A stretch of DNA of 64,000 nt from Adiantum capillus-veneris (lineage: Eukaryota > Streptophyta > Polypodiopsida > Polypodiales > Pteridaceae), in contig CM043963.1 of assembly GCA_014529385.2 (NCBI GenBank), positions 67,875,912-67,939,911 on the forward strand, in the 5' to 3' direction. The notes under the pieces are model-generated. The model made no database searches and was not told the origin of the DNA. It was given only the letters and a program-made list of their open reading frames with translations. The position numbers and the translations under genes were made by a program. Position 1 is the first letter of the stretch; every line of letters starts with the position of its first letter. Below, in pieces: positions 1 through 12,479 of the stretch.

Positions 1-1483
1 ACATTGTTAGTCAAGGGTTGTTGCAGAAAATTGCTGTGCTTTGCAATGCCTTGGTCGACATGTATGCCAAATGTGGTGCTCTTGTGCAGGATGTCATCTT
101 TTGAAACACACTAATTGCATGATATGCCCGACAAGGGCCGGGCAAGAAGCTCTGGGCTATTTTGAGCAGGTGCGAAGCGAGGGCCTTTCTCCATACGCTA
201 TCACCTACGTGTGCATCTTGTAGGCATGTGGATCTATGCAATGTGCTCTTGAAAAGAGATGGCATGCTTGGCACCATGAGACCTACTACTTACTCTTGCA
301 CCTTGAAGGCCAGTGACCTTATGCAAGTGGTTGACATGGGTGAGAGAATTAATGAGGCCCTACGTGGTCCGACGCTCTTGGGGAAGCATGCCATGCTCTA
401 GGCTGATTTTAGCGGATGCAAAGCAAGTGTATCTCTCCAAATTTAGTCATCTATACTTTTGCCTTGAAGGCTATGCTTACATCTTGAAGCATTATGCAAG
501 AGTTCGAGGAGGTTCTTTTTTGGAGTGTGGACTCTTAGAATACATTGATTCCAAGATTTTCCTTGTGCAGCGTGCTTTGCATTGTCTTGGTCGATATGGA
601 TGCAAAGCGAGGGCCTCTCTCCAGATGCAATCACCTACGTATGTATCTTGAAGGCATGTAACTCTACACAAGATACTGATATGGGCACAAAAATTAGCAA
701 TATATTGTTAGTCAAAGTTTGTTGAAAAATGATATCATGCTTGGTACTCCCTTGGTCAACATGTAAGTCAAATGTGCAGTGCTTAAGAAAGCACAAATAG
801 AACTTGAGCAGCTTCCTGGCTGGAATGTCGCCTCTTGGAATGCACTGATTGCAGGATGTGCACAACAAGAGCAGGGCCAGAAAGATCTTGTTGAAGTGAG
901 GTGAGGGCTCTCTCCAGAGGCGATCAGCTACGCATGCATCTTGAACTCATGTGGCTCTATGAGAGATGTTGTTATGGGCACAAAGACTCACCATTATATT
1001 GTTAGTTAGAGGCTATTGAAAAAGGATGTCATGTTTGACACTGCCTACTATGGTGCGCTTGAGAAAGCACAAAAAGACGTGCTTGAGGAGCTTCATGTCC
1101 AGAATGTTACCTCTGGGAATGCACTGATTACAGGATGTGCACAACAAGAGCACGCTGTTGAAAAATGATGTCCTGCTTCACACTGGTTGATGCCAAATTT
1201 GGTGCGCTTGAGAAAGCACAAAGAGTGCTAGCAGCTTTTTGGACGGAATTTCGCCTCTTGGAATGCGGGATGTGCGCAACAAGAGTAGGGCTAGAAAGTT
1301 CTTGTTGAAGAAAAGCGAAGAGCTCTCCCTGGATGCAATTAGTTACGCATGCATCTTGAAGGTATGTGGCTCTACGCAAGATGCTGATATGGGCACAAAG
1401 TTCCACCATTATATTGTTTGTTAGAAGCTGTTGCAAAAGGATGTCATGCTTGGCACTGCCTTGGTCGATATGTATGCCAAATG
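1..1483 (+). pseudogene. Decayed PPR (PLS-type) tandem array, left part
   Basis: PPR proteins are organelle RNA-binding proteins made of about 35-residue helical-hairpin repeats. Here pieces of PLS triplets recur in all three forward frames: KALGYFEQVRSEGLSPYAIT near 130-210, MGTKI/MGTKF near 683 and 1386, and MYAKC at 1471-1483. The longest open stretch is only about 112 codons, and in-frame stops such as the TAA at 764-766 are frequent, so no functional protein can be made. The unit length is roughly 280-300 bp (one P-L-S triplet), and conserved words recur at 683, 974 and 1386. The array runs in from the left edge, so its true start is not visible. It is continued after the Copia insertion at 6703. 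Family assignment is firm; the parent gene is unknown. Confidence 0.85.
303..1110 (+). repeat. Block A of an ~800-bp duplication inside the PPR array
   Basis: This stretch aligns along its length with block B at 7562-8370. Both carry the same non-PPR junctions: a MGERIN-type segment joined to a GSMPCS-type segment, and a LVDMY-type end fused directly to AKRG. Both also carry the same TAA inside the MYAKCG word (764-766 here, 8021-8023 in B). Shared lesions mean the block was duplicated after the gene had already decayed. Confidence 0.8.
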
Positions 1484-1806
1484 TGTAAAGAATGAGGATG
1501 CAAGAGAGCTACACAAGACAAGCACAAAGCACATAGAGATGGAAAGCTTCTTCTTCTTCTTTACAGAAAAGAGAGTACAAAAATGACTAAGTGCTAAAGC
1601 TAAAAAGTAGCACATATGTACATGCGGTCACTAAGTGTGAACTCGCTAGAAGCGTACTAGGCTGGCACTATAAGTGTAGTCCAGCTGTAGAATCACTGGC
1701 AGAGATCCTCCGTGTCGGTCACCTAACGCGCCAGTGAGTAAATGCCGTAAGCGGCCAAGACCTGTAGTGGATGCCAGCTCAAGGTGTAGAGCTCGACATC
1801 TCAACA
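1484..1806 (-). repeat. Copia-1 3' LTR
   Basis: 323 bp, TGT...ACA on the plus strand; equals the LTR at 6380-6702 except for two transitions. The adjoining C-rich tract at 1807-1815 is the polypurine tract read on the minus strand, which fixes this copy as the 3' LTR. Confidence 0.95.
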
Positions 1807-4800
1807 CTCCCCCTCGAGCTCTGCATGTCGCAGAGTCCAAGCATAGTCCGAAAACGTCGAAGCTTCTCAGCTCCGAGGGCCTTGGTAAAGATATCCGCTA
1901 TCTGCTCCTCTGTGCTGACGTAGACCAAGTCGATGTCGCCCGCCAACACTCGCTCTCGAACGTAGTGGTAATGGACCTCTATGTGTTTGGTCCTGGCATG
2001 GAACACTGGGTTCCTAGCCAACTGCATGCTGCTGAGGTTGTCACAATGGATGAAAATCTGCTGGTCCACCTGCACTCCCAAGTCCTCAAGTAATGTGCGT
2101 AGCCAAGCTACCTCGCACACCGCAACTGCTGCACCTCTGTACTCGGCCTCTGTGCTCGATAAAGCAACCGTAGGCTGCTTTTTTGCTGCTCCAAGTAACA
2201 GCAGCACTCCCAAAAGAGAACATGAAGCCACTCGTAGATCTCCTATCAGCAATGCTACCTGCCCAATCTGCATCTGTATACCCATACAATGCTAATGGTG
2301 CATCTGCTGCATAGAACAATGCGTAGTCAAGAGTCCCTTGCACATACCTAAGTGTGCGTCGTACTCCATCCAAATGTGGCTTCCTCGGAAGTTGCATGAA
2401 TTGACTCTCCAAGCCTACTGTGTAGCTCAAGTCTGGCCTCATGATAGTCAAGTAGATTAGACTACCCACAATCTTCCTGTACATGTTGACATCCTCAACA
2501 ACATCACCCTTCTCTGCACTCAGCTTTGCATTCACATCCAAGGGAATAGAAATTGGCTTACAATCAGCCATACCATACTTTGACAACATGTCCAAAGCAT
2601 ACTGTCTCTGTGATAGCCATACACCCTCTGGAGTCCTGATCACTTCAATGCCAAGAAAGTAGCGCAACTCGCCTAAATCTTTCATTTCAAACTCCTGTTT
2701 GAGAAGACCCTTCACATGGTCAATCTCCATAGCATTGTCACCAACAATAATAAGGTCATCTACATATATGGTAATGACCACAATCCCCACATCACTCTCA
2801 CGTACATAGAGTGAATGATCAGCATGAGCTCTCCTAAAACCAATACTGACAAGATACTTGGCAATCCTGTCATACCATGCTCTAGAGCCCTGCTTCAAAC
2901 CATACAAAGCTTTGAAAAGTCTGCATACATAATCTGGGTAACCTGGATCGACATAACCAGGTGGCTGATCCATATACACTTCCTCTTGCAACTCACCATT
3001 CAAGAAGGCATTCTTTACATCCATTTGATGCATAATCCATCCTCTAGATGCAGCCACTGCTATGACAGCTCTCACAGTCGTCATCTTTGCCACTGGAGCA
3101 AAGGTCTCATAATAGTCTATGCCATACGTCTGTGCATAACCCTTTGCGACCAGCCTTGCCTTGTGACGCTCAATGTTACCATCAGCCTTATGCTTGGTTT
3201 TATACACCCATTTACAGCCAATAGCTTTCTTGCCACTTGGCAATGGCACCAACTCCCATGTGTCATTTGCTTCCAATGCAGCCATCTCTTCATTCATTGC
3301 ATCATCCCAATGCACATTTCCAACTGCATCCTCAAAACATGTGGGCTCCACATCCTGTATCACCTTAGCCATGTAGGCTTGGTGATGCGCTAGATACCCA
3401 TCATAAGTCAATTTCTGAATTGGATTTATGACTCTATTAGATCTGCGCGGTCCTGGGTCACTCCTTTGCCCTCTAGCATCTTCTTGTACTTTCCTTACAC
3501 CAGGTGTCCTGACAGCCGGAATTCCAAATTCCTCATCAAGACTTTGTTCAGAACCATCTGAATCCATGTCTACATGTGAAAAACCTGATGATGCATCAAC
3601 CATAAAGGGAGGTTCATCAACCTTTTTCTTCCTTTTCTTGATACATTCCCTGTACCTGTTGGTGGAGTAACCTGCGTACGTAGTCTACCATTCCATGGTT
3701 TCTCAACAGAGCCACGAGAAGAGGACTCTTGTGGTCCACTCAAAACCTGTGACTGTGGCCTCACATTTTGTACAACCACATCATCTTTTACATCAGTCCC
3801 AATAGTGCCATGTGCATCACTGTACCAGCTGCTCATCTCATCAAAGACTACATCTCTGCTCACTCGTAATTCTCGTGTAGTAGGATTGTAGCACCTGTAC
3901 CCCTTTTGTTCAAGGGAATATCCCACAAGAATACATTTCTCTGCTTTAGGATCCAATTTTCTACGCAACTCATCTGGTACATGCACGTAAGCTATGCAGC
4001 CAAACACTTTCAAGTGTGCCAAATCAGGCTTTGTACCTGTAAACTTTTCCTCAGGTGTTACATCATGCACCGCAGCTGTAGGTGTCCTGTTCATAATGTA
4101 CATAGCTGTATTTACAGCTTCAGCCCAGAAATGATGAGGCATGTTCTTCTCATTCATCAATGCACGTGCAACCTCTGCAATGTGCCTGTTTTTCCTTTCT
4201 GCGACCCCATTCTGCTGTGGAGTATATCTGCATGTAAACTGCCTGTGTATACCATGCATTCGCAGAAAATCTGAAAAATCATTGGAGAAGTACTCTCCCC
4301 CTCCATCTGACCTCAATGTCTTGATTTGCATATATGTCTCCTTCTCAATCATGACTTTGAAGTCTTGAAAGTGACCAAACACTTCACTTTTGTTACGCAT
4401 GAAGTAGACCCATACTTTCCTTGTATGGTCATCAATGAAAGAGACATAATACCTGCAACCATGTATACTTGCAGTATCGGTTGGAACCAAACATCTGTGT
4501 GCACCACCTCAAGTGGCTTTTTACATACATTGCGCTCATGTGGAAATGAGCCCTTTGACTGTTTTCCAAACTGGCATGCTGCACACACTTTATGCATACC
4601 ATCCACCTTGAATTTGGGCAAACCTTTTACAATCTGTTTTGATTGCATGCTGCGCAATCTCTGCTCATTGACATGGCCAATGCGTTTGTGCCAAATGTCA
4701 ACATCAGCCACAACACCTGTGCCCTGTGCAAATAATGCAGCTTTTACCTCAGGCATGTCTACATTCAGCGTAAACATTCTGCCCACACATTTGCCCTCTG

Positions 4801-6367
4801 TGATCAGCTTACAGCCATTCTAGAAATCTTCTACATAACAGCCATTTGGATTGAAGCGAACCTGCAAACCCTGCTCAACCATTTGTCCAACAGAAACAAG
4901 ATTCTTTGTAATGTTTGGGACATGAAGTACATCTGCTAAGTACTTTGATTTCCCACTCTTCGTATTTAGAGGTATGTCCCCTACATGAGCAATGGGGTGA
5001 GCTGTGTCATCTCCTGTCTGCACATAGCCTGACACATCTGGTTTGCGCATATCTCTAAACCACTCTCCACGAGACGTCATGTGATTAGAGGCACCTGAAT
5101 CCACATACCAAACATCATCTTGGGTGGAATTCTCTGCAGTCATTGTATTCATTACATGTTGCATAACAAACATGCGCTCGTTTTTGCTGTCATCTGCATC
5201 TCTGCTAGTAGATGCATAGTTGCCCTGTTCTCTCTTTCTACTTGCTTTTCCATTTGGACATTCACGTGACATGTGACCTCTTTCACCACAAGTCCAACAT
5301 TCTCTACTATCTGGAGTATGTTGCTGCCTGCTTGATCCTGCACCACGACCTCTTTGACTCCCCCTGCCTTGAGACTGGTTTCCCCTGTCACCTGTATTGT
5401 TTTGATTTGATTGACCTTCCAGAAATTGGCCCCTGCAACCCCTTGGGCCTCGACCACGACCTCTACCTCTACCTCTGTTGGAGTTAGAATAGAAGGCCTG
5501 TTCAGAATTATTTCTGCCATGAGAAGAAGATGTGTCAAGGTTCTTCTCCTCAAGAATAAGCATAGAAATCAAATCTTGGAACACGGGGATGTCGTCTCTT
5601 GTATTCATGGAAGACCTAAAATGTACATACTCATCTCCTAGACCATCCAAGCATGCACGGACAATGTCATCGTCTTCCACTGACACTTTAATAGATCCAA
5701 GAGCCTCAATGATACTCTTGATCTTCAAGGCATAATCATTGATTGAGAGGTTGTTCCTCTTAACCTGATTTAGCTCCGACTTTAGTTGAAGCTTCCTGGC
5801 CTTGGTGTTCACCTCGAACACTCTGCCTAAGTTTCTCCATGCAATGGCGGGGGTTTCAGCATCCTGTAGATAGCCCATCATGCCATCTGTGATGCTCATA
5901 GACAGCCAATACATCACTTTGCTCTGGCCTTGTTGCCAGTCCCTCAAAGCTTTCCTTTGTTCTGCTGTAGCATTTGCCTCGGGAATCTCTGGTTCCTTTT
6001 CATTGTCTCCTTCTACATAGTCCCAATAACCTTTTCCTTTTAGGAAATTTGTTATTCTGAACTTCCATGCAGGGTAGTTATTTTTCTCAAGCTTCTCAGT
6101 AACAATCTGACTGAAACCGTCAGACATCTTGAAGCACTAAGACAAAATAGCTGCAATCTGCAAAAACCTGCAAATCTGCTGAACCTGCTATCGTGGTTCT
6201 TGTAACGCTTTCTACACTCAACGAGTGTCCACAATCAAGCGTACATACAACCACTGTACTTGTACAGTAAATCTCTGTATACTGCACTTTGGAGACCTGT
6301 TCAGAAACTTGTGCGAACGAAGGAATTGTGATGCTCTTGCTCTCTTAGCCTCTCTTGCCTGCACTAG

Positions 6368-6379
6368 GCTCTGATACCA
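6368..6379 (-). other. Copia-1 primer binding site
   Basis: Minus strand reads TGGTATCAGAGC directly next to the 5' LTR. This is the standard plant primer site complementary to the 3' end of initiator methionine tRNA. Confidence 0.9.
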
Positions 6380-6702
6380 TGTAAAGAATGAGGATGCAAG
6401 AGAGCTACACAAGACAAGCACAAAGCACACAGAGATGGAAAGCTTCTTCTTCTTCTTTACAGAAAAGAGAGTACAAAAATGACTAAGTGCTAAAGCTAAA
6501 AAGTAGCACATATGTACATGCGGTCACTAAGTGTGAACTCGCTAGAAGCGTACTAGGCTGGCACTATAAGTGTAGTCCAGCTGTAGAATCACTGGCAGAG
6601 ATCCTCCGTGTCGGTCACCTAACGCGCCAGTGAGTAAATGCCGTAAGCGGCCAAGACCCGTAGTGGATGCCAGCTCAAGGTGTAGAGCTCGACATCTCAA
6701 CA
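6380..6702 (-). repeat. Copia-1 5' LTR
   Basis: 323-bp partner of 1484-1806, immediately followed on the minus strand by the primer site. It presumably carries the element's promoter. Confidence 0.95.
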
Positions 6703-7561
6703 AAATGTGGGCTGCATGAAAAAGCACAAAAAGTGCTTGAGCAGCTTCTTGGCCAGAATGTTGCCTCTTGGAATGCGCTGATTGCGGGATGCACGCAACA
6801 AGGGCAGGGCCAGAAAGCTCTTGTTGAAGCGAAGCGAGGGGCTCGCTCCAGATGCAATCAGCTACACATGCATCTTGAAGACATGTTGCTCTGCGCAAGA
6901 TGGCACTGCTATAGGCACAAAGATTCACCATTGTATTGTTACTTAGAGACTATTGAAAAAGGATGTCGTGCTTGGCACTGCCTAATGTGGTTGGTGTGCT
7001 TCAAAAAGCACAAAAAGTGGTTGAGCAGCTTTCTGTCTAGAATGTGGCCTCTTGGAATGCTTTGATTGCGAGATGTGTACAACAGGAGCATGGCCAAAAG
7101 TCTCTAGGTTGTTTTCAACGGATGTAAAGTAAGTATATCTCTCCAAATTCAGTCACTTATACTTTCATCTTGAAGGCATGTGGCTCTACACAAGTGCTCG
7201 AGGAGATTCGTGTCCTGAGTGTGGACTCTTGGAATGCATTGATTTCATGATTTGCTCCACAAGGGCAGGGCCAAAAAGCTCTATTTTGTTTTCAGCAGCC
7301 TCTATCCAGATGCAATCGCATACGCAAGAAGCTGATATGGGCACAAAAATTCACAATTGTATTGTTGGTAAGAGGCTGTTGAAAAAAGATGTTGTGCTTC
7401 GTATTGCCTTCCAAATGTGGTGCGTTTGAGAAAGCACAAAAAGTGGTTGAGGAGCTTTTCGTCCGAAATGTCATCTCTTGGAATGCACTGATTGCAGGAT
7501 ACGCACGACAAAAAGCTCTAGCCTGTTTTTAGCAATGCATCTCTCCAAATTCAGTCTGAAT

Positions 7562-8370
7562 GTGACCTTCTACAAGTCGTTGACATGGTTGAGAGAATTA
7601 ATGGGGCCATACCTCATCCGGGGCTCTTGTGGAAGCATGTCATGCTCTAGGATGCTTTCAACAGACGCAAAGCAAGTGTATCTCTCTAGATTTGGTCACC
7701 TATACTTTCTTCTTGAAGGCTATGCTTACATCTTGAAGGCATCTTGCTCTATGCAAGAGCTTGAGGAGCTTCGTTTTGGAGTGTGGACTCCTGGAATGCA
7801 CTAATTCCAAGATTTTCCTTGTGCAGCATGCTTTGCATTTTCTTGGTCGATATATATGCAAAGCGAGGGTCTCTTTCCAGATGCAATCACAGAAGTATGC
7901 CTCTTGAAGGCAAGTGACTCTACACCAGATACTGATATGGGCACAAAAATTCGCAATTCAATTGTTAGTCAGAGGGTGTTGAAAAAGGATGTCATGCTTG
8001 GCACTACCTTGGTTGATATGTAAGCCAAATGTGGAGTGCTTAAGAAATCACAAAAAGAACTTGAGCAGCTTCCTGGCCGGAATGTCACCTCTTGAGGGAT
8101 GTGTGCAACAAGAGCACGGCCAAAAAGCTCTTGTTGAAGCGAAGCGAGGGGCTCTCTCTAGATGCAATTGGTTACGAATGCATCTTCAAGGCATGTGGCT
8201 CTACACAAGCTGCCGATATGGGCACAAAGACTCACCATTATATTGTTAGTCAGAGGCTATTGAAAGAGGATGTCGTGATTGACACTACCTAGTGTGGTGC
8301 GCTTGAGAAAGCACAAAAAGTGCTTGAGGAGCTTCTTGTTCGGAATGCCACCTCTAGGAATGCAATTAAT
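7562..8370 (+). repeat. Block B of the ~800-bp PPR duplication
   Basis: Partner of 303-1110 with the same scrambled junctions and the same TAA in MYAKCG (8021-8023). It also shares the loss of the DMYAK codons near 8281-8296 (compare 1040-1052). It ends where a non-PPR tract begins. Confidence 0.8.
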
Positions 8371-8503
8371 AATTGAAACGGCATACATAATTTCCAATAT
8401 TTTGCTGAATCTCAATTCTTTTATTTAACGTTTTATTTTCATCTGCACGCTGAGCTGGCAATTATTTTCGTCTGTGCACTCAGTTTTTTGTCCTAGATAG
8501 ATG
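8366..8503 (+). other. Non-PPR tract inside the PPR array
   Basis: About 135 bp of AT-rich sequence with no PPR similarity, lying between two decayed units. Units resume at about 8504 with a GPLSRCN-type segment. I see no terminal repeats. It may be a small insertion or filler DNA. Confidence 0.5.
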
Positions 8504-10450
8504 CAAAGCGAGGGCCTCTCTCCAGATGCACAATCACCTACACAAGCATAGATGCAATCACCTATGCATCATCTTATTTATGTACAATGGACCACGCATG
8601 CAATCTTCCTCTATCGTACACGACGCCTCATCATCTTGAAGGCATGTGGCTCCACGCAAGATGCTACTATGGGCACAAAAATACACAATTACATTGTTGA
8701 AAAAAGATGTCGTGCTTGGAACTGTCTTGGTCGATATGTATGCCAAATGTAGTGCGCTTGAGAAATTCAGCAGGTGCAAAGAAAGTGTATCTATATTTTC
8801 ATCTTGAAGGCTATGCTTATAGCTTGAAGGAATGTGGCTCTATGCAAGTGCTCGAGGAGCTTCTTGTCCAAGGGCCTCTCTCCATATGCAATCACCCACA
8901 CACATATCTTGAAGGCATGTGGTCCTATACAAGATGCAGATATGGGCACAATTATATTATTAGTCTGAGATTGTTGAAACCAGATGTTGTGCTTGGCATT
9001 GCCTTGGTCGATATGTATGCCAAAAGTGGAGAGCTTGAGAAAGCACAAAAAGTGCTTGATGAGCTTCCTGTCTGGAATGTCGGGTCTAAAAATGCATTGA
9101 TTGCGGGATGTGTGCAACAAGAGCAGCTCCAAAAAGCTCTATGTTGTTTCCATCAATGCAAAGCAAGTGTATCTCTCCAAATTCAATCACCAATACTTTT
9201 TTCCTGAAGGCTATGCTTACATCTTGAAGGCATGTAGCTCTATGCAAGTGCTTGAGGTGCTTCCTGTCCGGAGTGTGGACTCTTGGAATGCACTGATTGC
9301 AAGATTTTTTCCCAGGGAAAAGGCCAAACTCTAGTCTGTTTTCAACAAATACAAAGCGAGGTCCTCTCTCTAGATGTAATCACCTACGCATGCATCTTGA
9401 AGGCGTGTGGCTCTACGCAAGGAAAGTGCTTGGCACTGTCTTGGTTGGCTCTACGCAAGATGTTGATATAGGCACAAAAACTCAGAAGTATATTATGAGG
9501 CAGAGGCTCTTGAAGAAAGATATCGTGCTTGGCAGCACTGTCTTGGTCGATATGTATGTCAAATGTGGTACGCTTGCGAAAGCACAAAAAGTGCTTGAGG
9601 AGCTTCAGTCCGGAATGTCGTCTCTTGCAATGCACCGATTGCAGGATACGCACTGATGTCCGGAGTAGGGCTAGAAAGCCCTAGGCTATTTCTAGCAGAT
9701 GCAAAGCCAGCTCTCCCTATATCCTCATGCAAAGATCACTTGGAACGGCGTCTCTTGGAATGCACTGGTCATGGGATACATACAACAGGAGCAAGGCCAA
9801 AAAGCTCTAGGATGTTTTCAGTTGATGCAAGGCAACTATATGTCTCCAAATTCAGTCACCTATACTTTCATGATGTGATTGCTAGGCAGGGGCTGTTGAT
9901 TGCAAGATATGTACAACATGGATATGGAAAAAAAAAATGGTCTTCTTTTACGAGAGGCGAAGTGAGGGATGCTCGCCATACAAAGTGTCTTGGAGTGCTC
10001 TTATGGCCCTAGGTTGCTTGAAACAAATGCAAAGAGAGGGTTTCTTACATTGAGATTGTTGATAGCAGAATGGTGGTGAAAAAATATTGTACTTGGCTGT
10101 GATTTGGTCTACGTGTATGTCAAATGTGGTTCTCTCATGAAAGAAAAAAAAAATCTTGATGGGATTTCCCTGCGGAATTACATTCACTCAAATGCATTGA
10201 TCGCAGGATATGCCCAACTTCTTTGTGCTAGGGTAGCTCAGGAAGCTGCAGATGCAAACGGAAGGATTCTCTCCAAATGCATTATCTATGCTTGCATCTT
10301 GAAGGCCAATGGATAGTCAGGGGTTGTTGGGAGTAATATGTCATGCTTAGCGGTGGTTTGATCAATATGTATAGCAAATCTGGTTTCCTCACAATAGCAC
10401 AAAAACTTCTTGAAGGACATCCTCCCTAGGATGTCATCTCTTGTAGCAGG

Positions 10451-10920
10451 TTAAGTGCAAAAGATGTCCAACATTCTTGATGTAAGGAAGTGCATCGATG
10501 ATAGACATTCAATCGTGCGGTGAGTAAGCAGTATCATTTTTTAATTCTTGACACTGAGAACGCAGTTAATGAACGCACTGAAAATTGCACGCTGTCGTGG
10601 GAATGGCACGTTCCCTCGTATTATAAAAATTGGGGAGGATTGTGCAAACTCCCCCATGCAAGGATACTTGCATGTTTTCTTTTCTTTGAAACATAAAATA
10701 TGAAACAATAAACAATTAATAACATTGACATCTTGTATGATCGCAAACATTGATCTTGACAAGACTCTAACCCTCCTTGTGGTTTTCTGCGAGGTACCCC
10801 TCTGAAGCACTACGATCAGTATTGATTTTTATGAGGTGCACCTCTGAACTAGTTTGACTAAGGCAACAAGCAATATTTGGAGCACAAGTCAAGTAAATGA
10901 ATTGTGTCAATGAAGCATTG
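10451..10920. other. Unrecognised spacer within the PPR region
   Basis: About 470 bp with no PPR words and no open frame of note. Purine/pyrimidine composition resembles the surrounding non-coding DNA. Nothing recognised. Confidence 0.4.
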
Positions 10921-11690
10921 AGATGTTTTTAGCAGATGCGAAGGAAAGGCCTTCCTTCAAATGCAATCACCTATGCAATTAGGGACTATTGTAGAAACAT
11001 TTTGTGCTTGGCAATGTGGCAAGCTTGATGAGTCCAAAACACTACTTGACAACATGGACTATGGTGTTAGCAGGTTATGCACATGAAGGGTGAGATTGAT
11101 TCGTTCTAAATTGTCTTCAGCAGATGTACTGTGAGGGTGTTTCACAAGCAAAGCTATTGATAGGGGTAAGTAGAATCATGATGAGATTCTAAGGCAGGGG
11201 TTTTTGAAAAGCCATATCATGCTGGGTGGGGTGGCGTGCTTCTGGACATGTAAATCTGAAACATCGTCTCTTGGAACATCTTTAATTGGGGCTGAAAATC
11301 CACGATGAGATTGCTAGTCAAGGGCTATTGAAGAAACATGTTATGCTTGGCAATGCAAATGTGGTGTGCTTATAAAAGCACATAAATTTCTTAACGAGCA
11401 AGGAAAATTTGTGTTGCTTTCATTGCTGATGCGACGAAGGGAAGAGCTCTCTCCAAATGCAAATCACCTATGCTTGCACGTATCAACCTTGTGGCCTTAC
11501 TTACACAAGACATCAACATGGGTGAGAAAATTCACCAACGAGATCTCCAATCAAGGTCTATTGGAGAAAGATGGCATGCTTGATAGTGCTTTAGTTTATA
11601 TGTATGCCAAATGTGGTGCCATCAGGGAATCATGAAAAAGACTTGATTGGCATCCGCTCGGTAGTGTCGCTTAATTCGTGGAGTTGTCAA
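10921..11690 (+). pseudogene. Decayed PPR units, right part
   Basis: Weak but repeated PPR words: a CRRKGLPSNAIT-like run near 10935-10975, a MGEKIHQR-like run at 11519-11540 and LVYMYAKCGAI at 11590-11625. These units have drifted further than those to the left and read in different frames. They mark the edge of the array; similarity fades by about 11690. Confidence 0.7.
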
Positions 11691-11738
11691 AATAGGACTA
11701 TGTCAACTCAAGGTAATAGAATTTGTGGAAAACAAAGC

Positions 11739-11742
<4 letters not shown>

Positions 11743-11779
<37 letters not shown>
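11743..11779. repeat. (TC)n microsatellite
   Basis: About 18 uninterrupted TC units at the right border of the PPR array. Confidence 0.95.
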
Positions 11780-11780
<1 letters not shown>

Positions 11781-12479
11781 ATTTTCTCTTACCCTCGGAC
11801 TCACTTCGATTCAATACAAATGCGGCTAACAAAGCACTCTAGTTTAATTGTGACTATCTAAGCATGGAAATGAGAATATAAATGCTTTAGTACGATTTTT
11901 CTTGTGGAATTTGCTATGATTTATTGATCGATGTAACTTTTGAAGTCATGCTCATCTTAATAGTTTATATTGCGTATTAAATAGGAATTTTTAGTGTGTA
12001 AATCAATGTAAAAAAAAAGTATTTATAGTTTTCATAAATATCACTAATTATTATCCCAAGTAATTCTTAAATAGCCTAGGTGAATTAAGGAGAGATAGTT
12101 TAGATACATTCATACATGAAGAGACAATTAGAGATACTTACTTTATTGGAGGTGTTTAAGCTAATAGGCCATGACTCTGTAAATAAGATCCTCACTTAGC
12201 TTAATTTTTCTCTTGAAAAGTTCGAGATTTTTTACGTGGAATTCTTGTTAGACCTCTCAAGAACACCAATTAAATACCATAACAAGGCTTATATTTGCTA
12301 AGATTTAGAAGAAATTATATGTGAATTATAAGAAACAATATGTATACTATACATGATACAACTCAAATATTTTGAGGAAGGAGAACTCATCCACGTGTTG
12401 ACTTCACATGGGCATTCGAAAATAAGTAGGAATGGAAAGTCAGGCCATACTTATGCTGTGAAACGAATGAACATATCTA
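11780..12479. other. AT-rich non-coding DNA
   Basis: No coding or RNA gene seen. A diverged copy of the Helitron-type start family lies at 12341-12415 (TGTATACTATACATGATAC, then a GGAAGGAG word and CACGTG). It is similar to the starts at 12480, 27168 and 51745. Confidence 0.4.

Larger units (their letters stand above)
1484..6702 (-). mobile_element. Ty1/Copia LTR retrotransposon (Copia-1), young, broken
   Basis: Complete outer structure: 323-bp LTRs at both ends (1484-1806 and 6380-6702, TGT...ACA) and a perfect 5-base target duplication aaatg (1479-1483 and 6703-6707). An initiator-Met-type primer site (TGGTATCAGAGC, 6368-6379) and a purine tract next to the 3' LTR (1807-1815) read on the minus strand. 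Parts in order on that strand: gag (about 6.13-5.3 kb) with a zinc knuckle of type CWTCGERGHMSRECP near 5.27 kb, protease (DSGASNH, about 5.1 kb), GAG-pre-integrase and integrase (about 4.8-3.8 kb), reverse transcriptase (about 3.3-2.6 kb, YVDD) and RNase H (about 2.3-1.8 kb). Order PR-IN-RT-RH marks Copia. The LTRs differ at 2 of 323 sites by eye, so insertion is recent. The coding part is broken in a handful of places. It landed in a PPR MYAKCG codon string. Confidence 0.95.
6703..10450 (+). pseudogene. Decayed PPR tandem array, middle part
   Basis: The array resumes at the second copy of the aaatg target duplication and carries on as LHEKAQKVLEQL, showing that the Copia element split one unit. 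Words of the type MGTKI recur at about 6911, 7335, 7933, 8216, 8670, 8939 and 9466. The best-preserved stretch is 9000-9140 (LVDMYAKSGELEKAQKVLDE, then NALIAGCVQQEQ). Several units share one odd join, where the usual KALGCFQQMQSEG run is shortened to KALVEAKRG (about 6818 and 8128; relatives at 883 and 1299). No E or DYW domain is seen. Open frames never exceed about 166 codons, so this is a dead, amplified array and not a gene. Confidence 0.85.

Noticed and set aside
2815-3393. Plus-strand open frames opposite Copia-1
   Set aside because: Shadows of the minus-strand pol region; no domain of their own.
8707-9207. 166-codon PPR frame as a living gene
   Set aside because: No complete set of repeats, no start context, and neighbouring units are in other frames with shared stops; part of the dead array.
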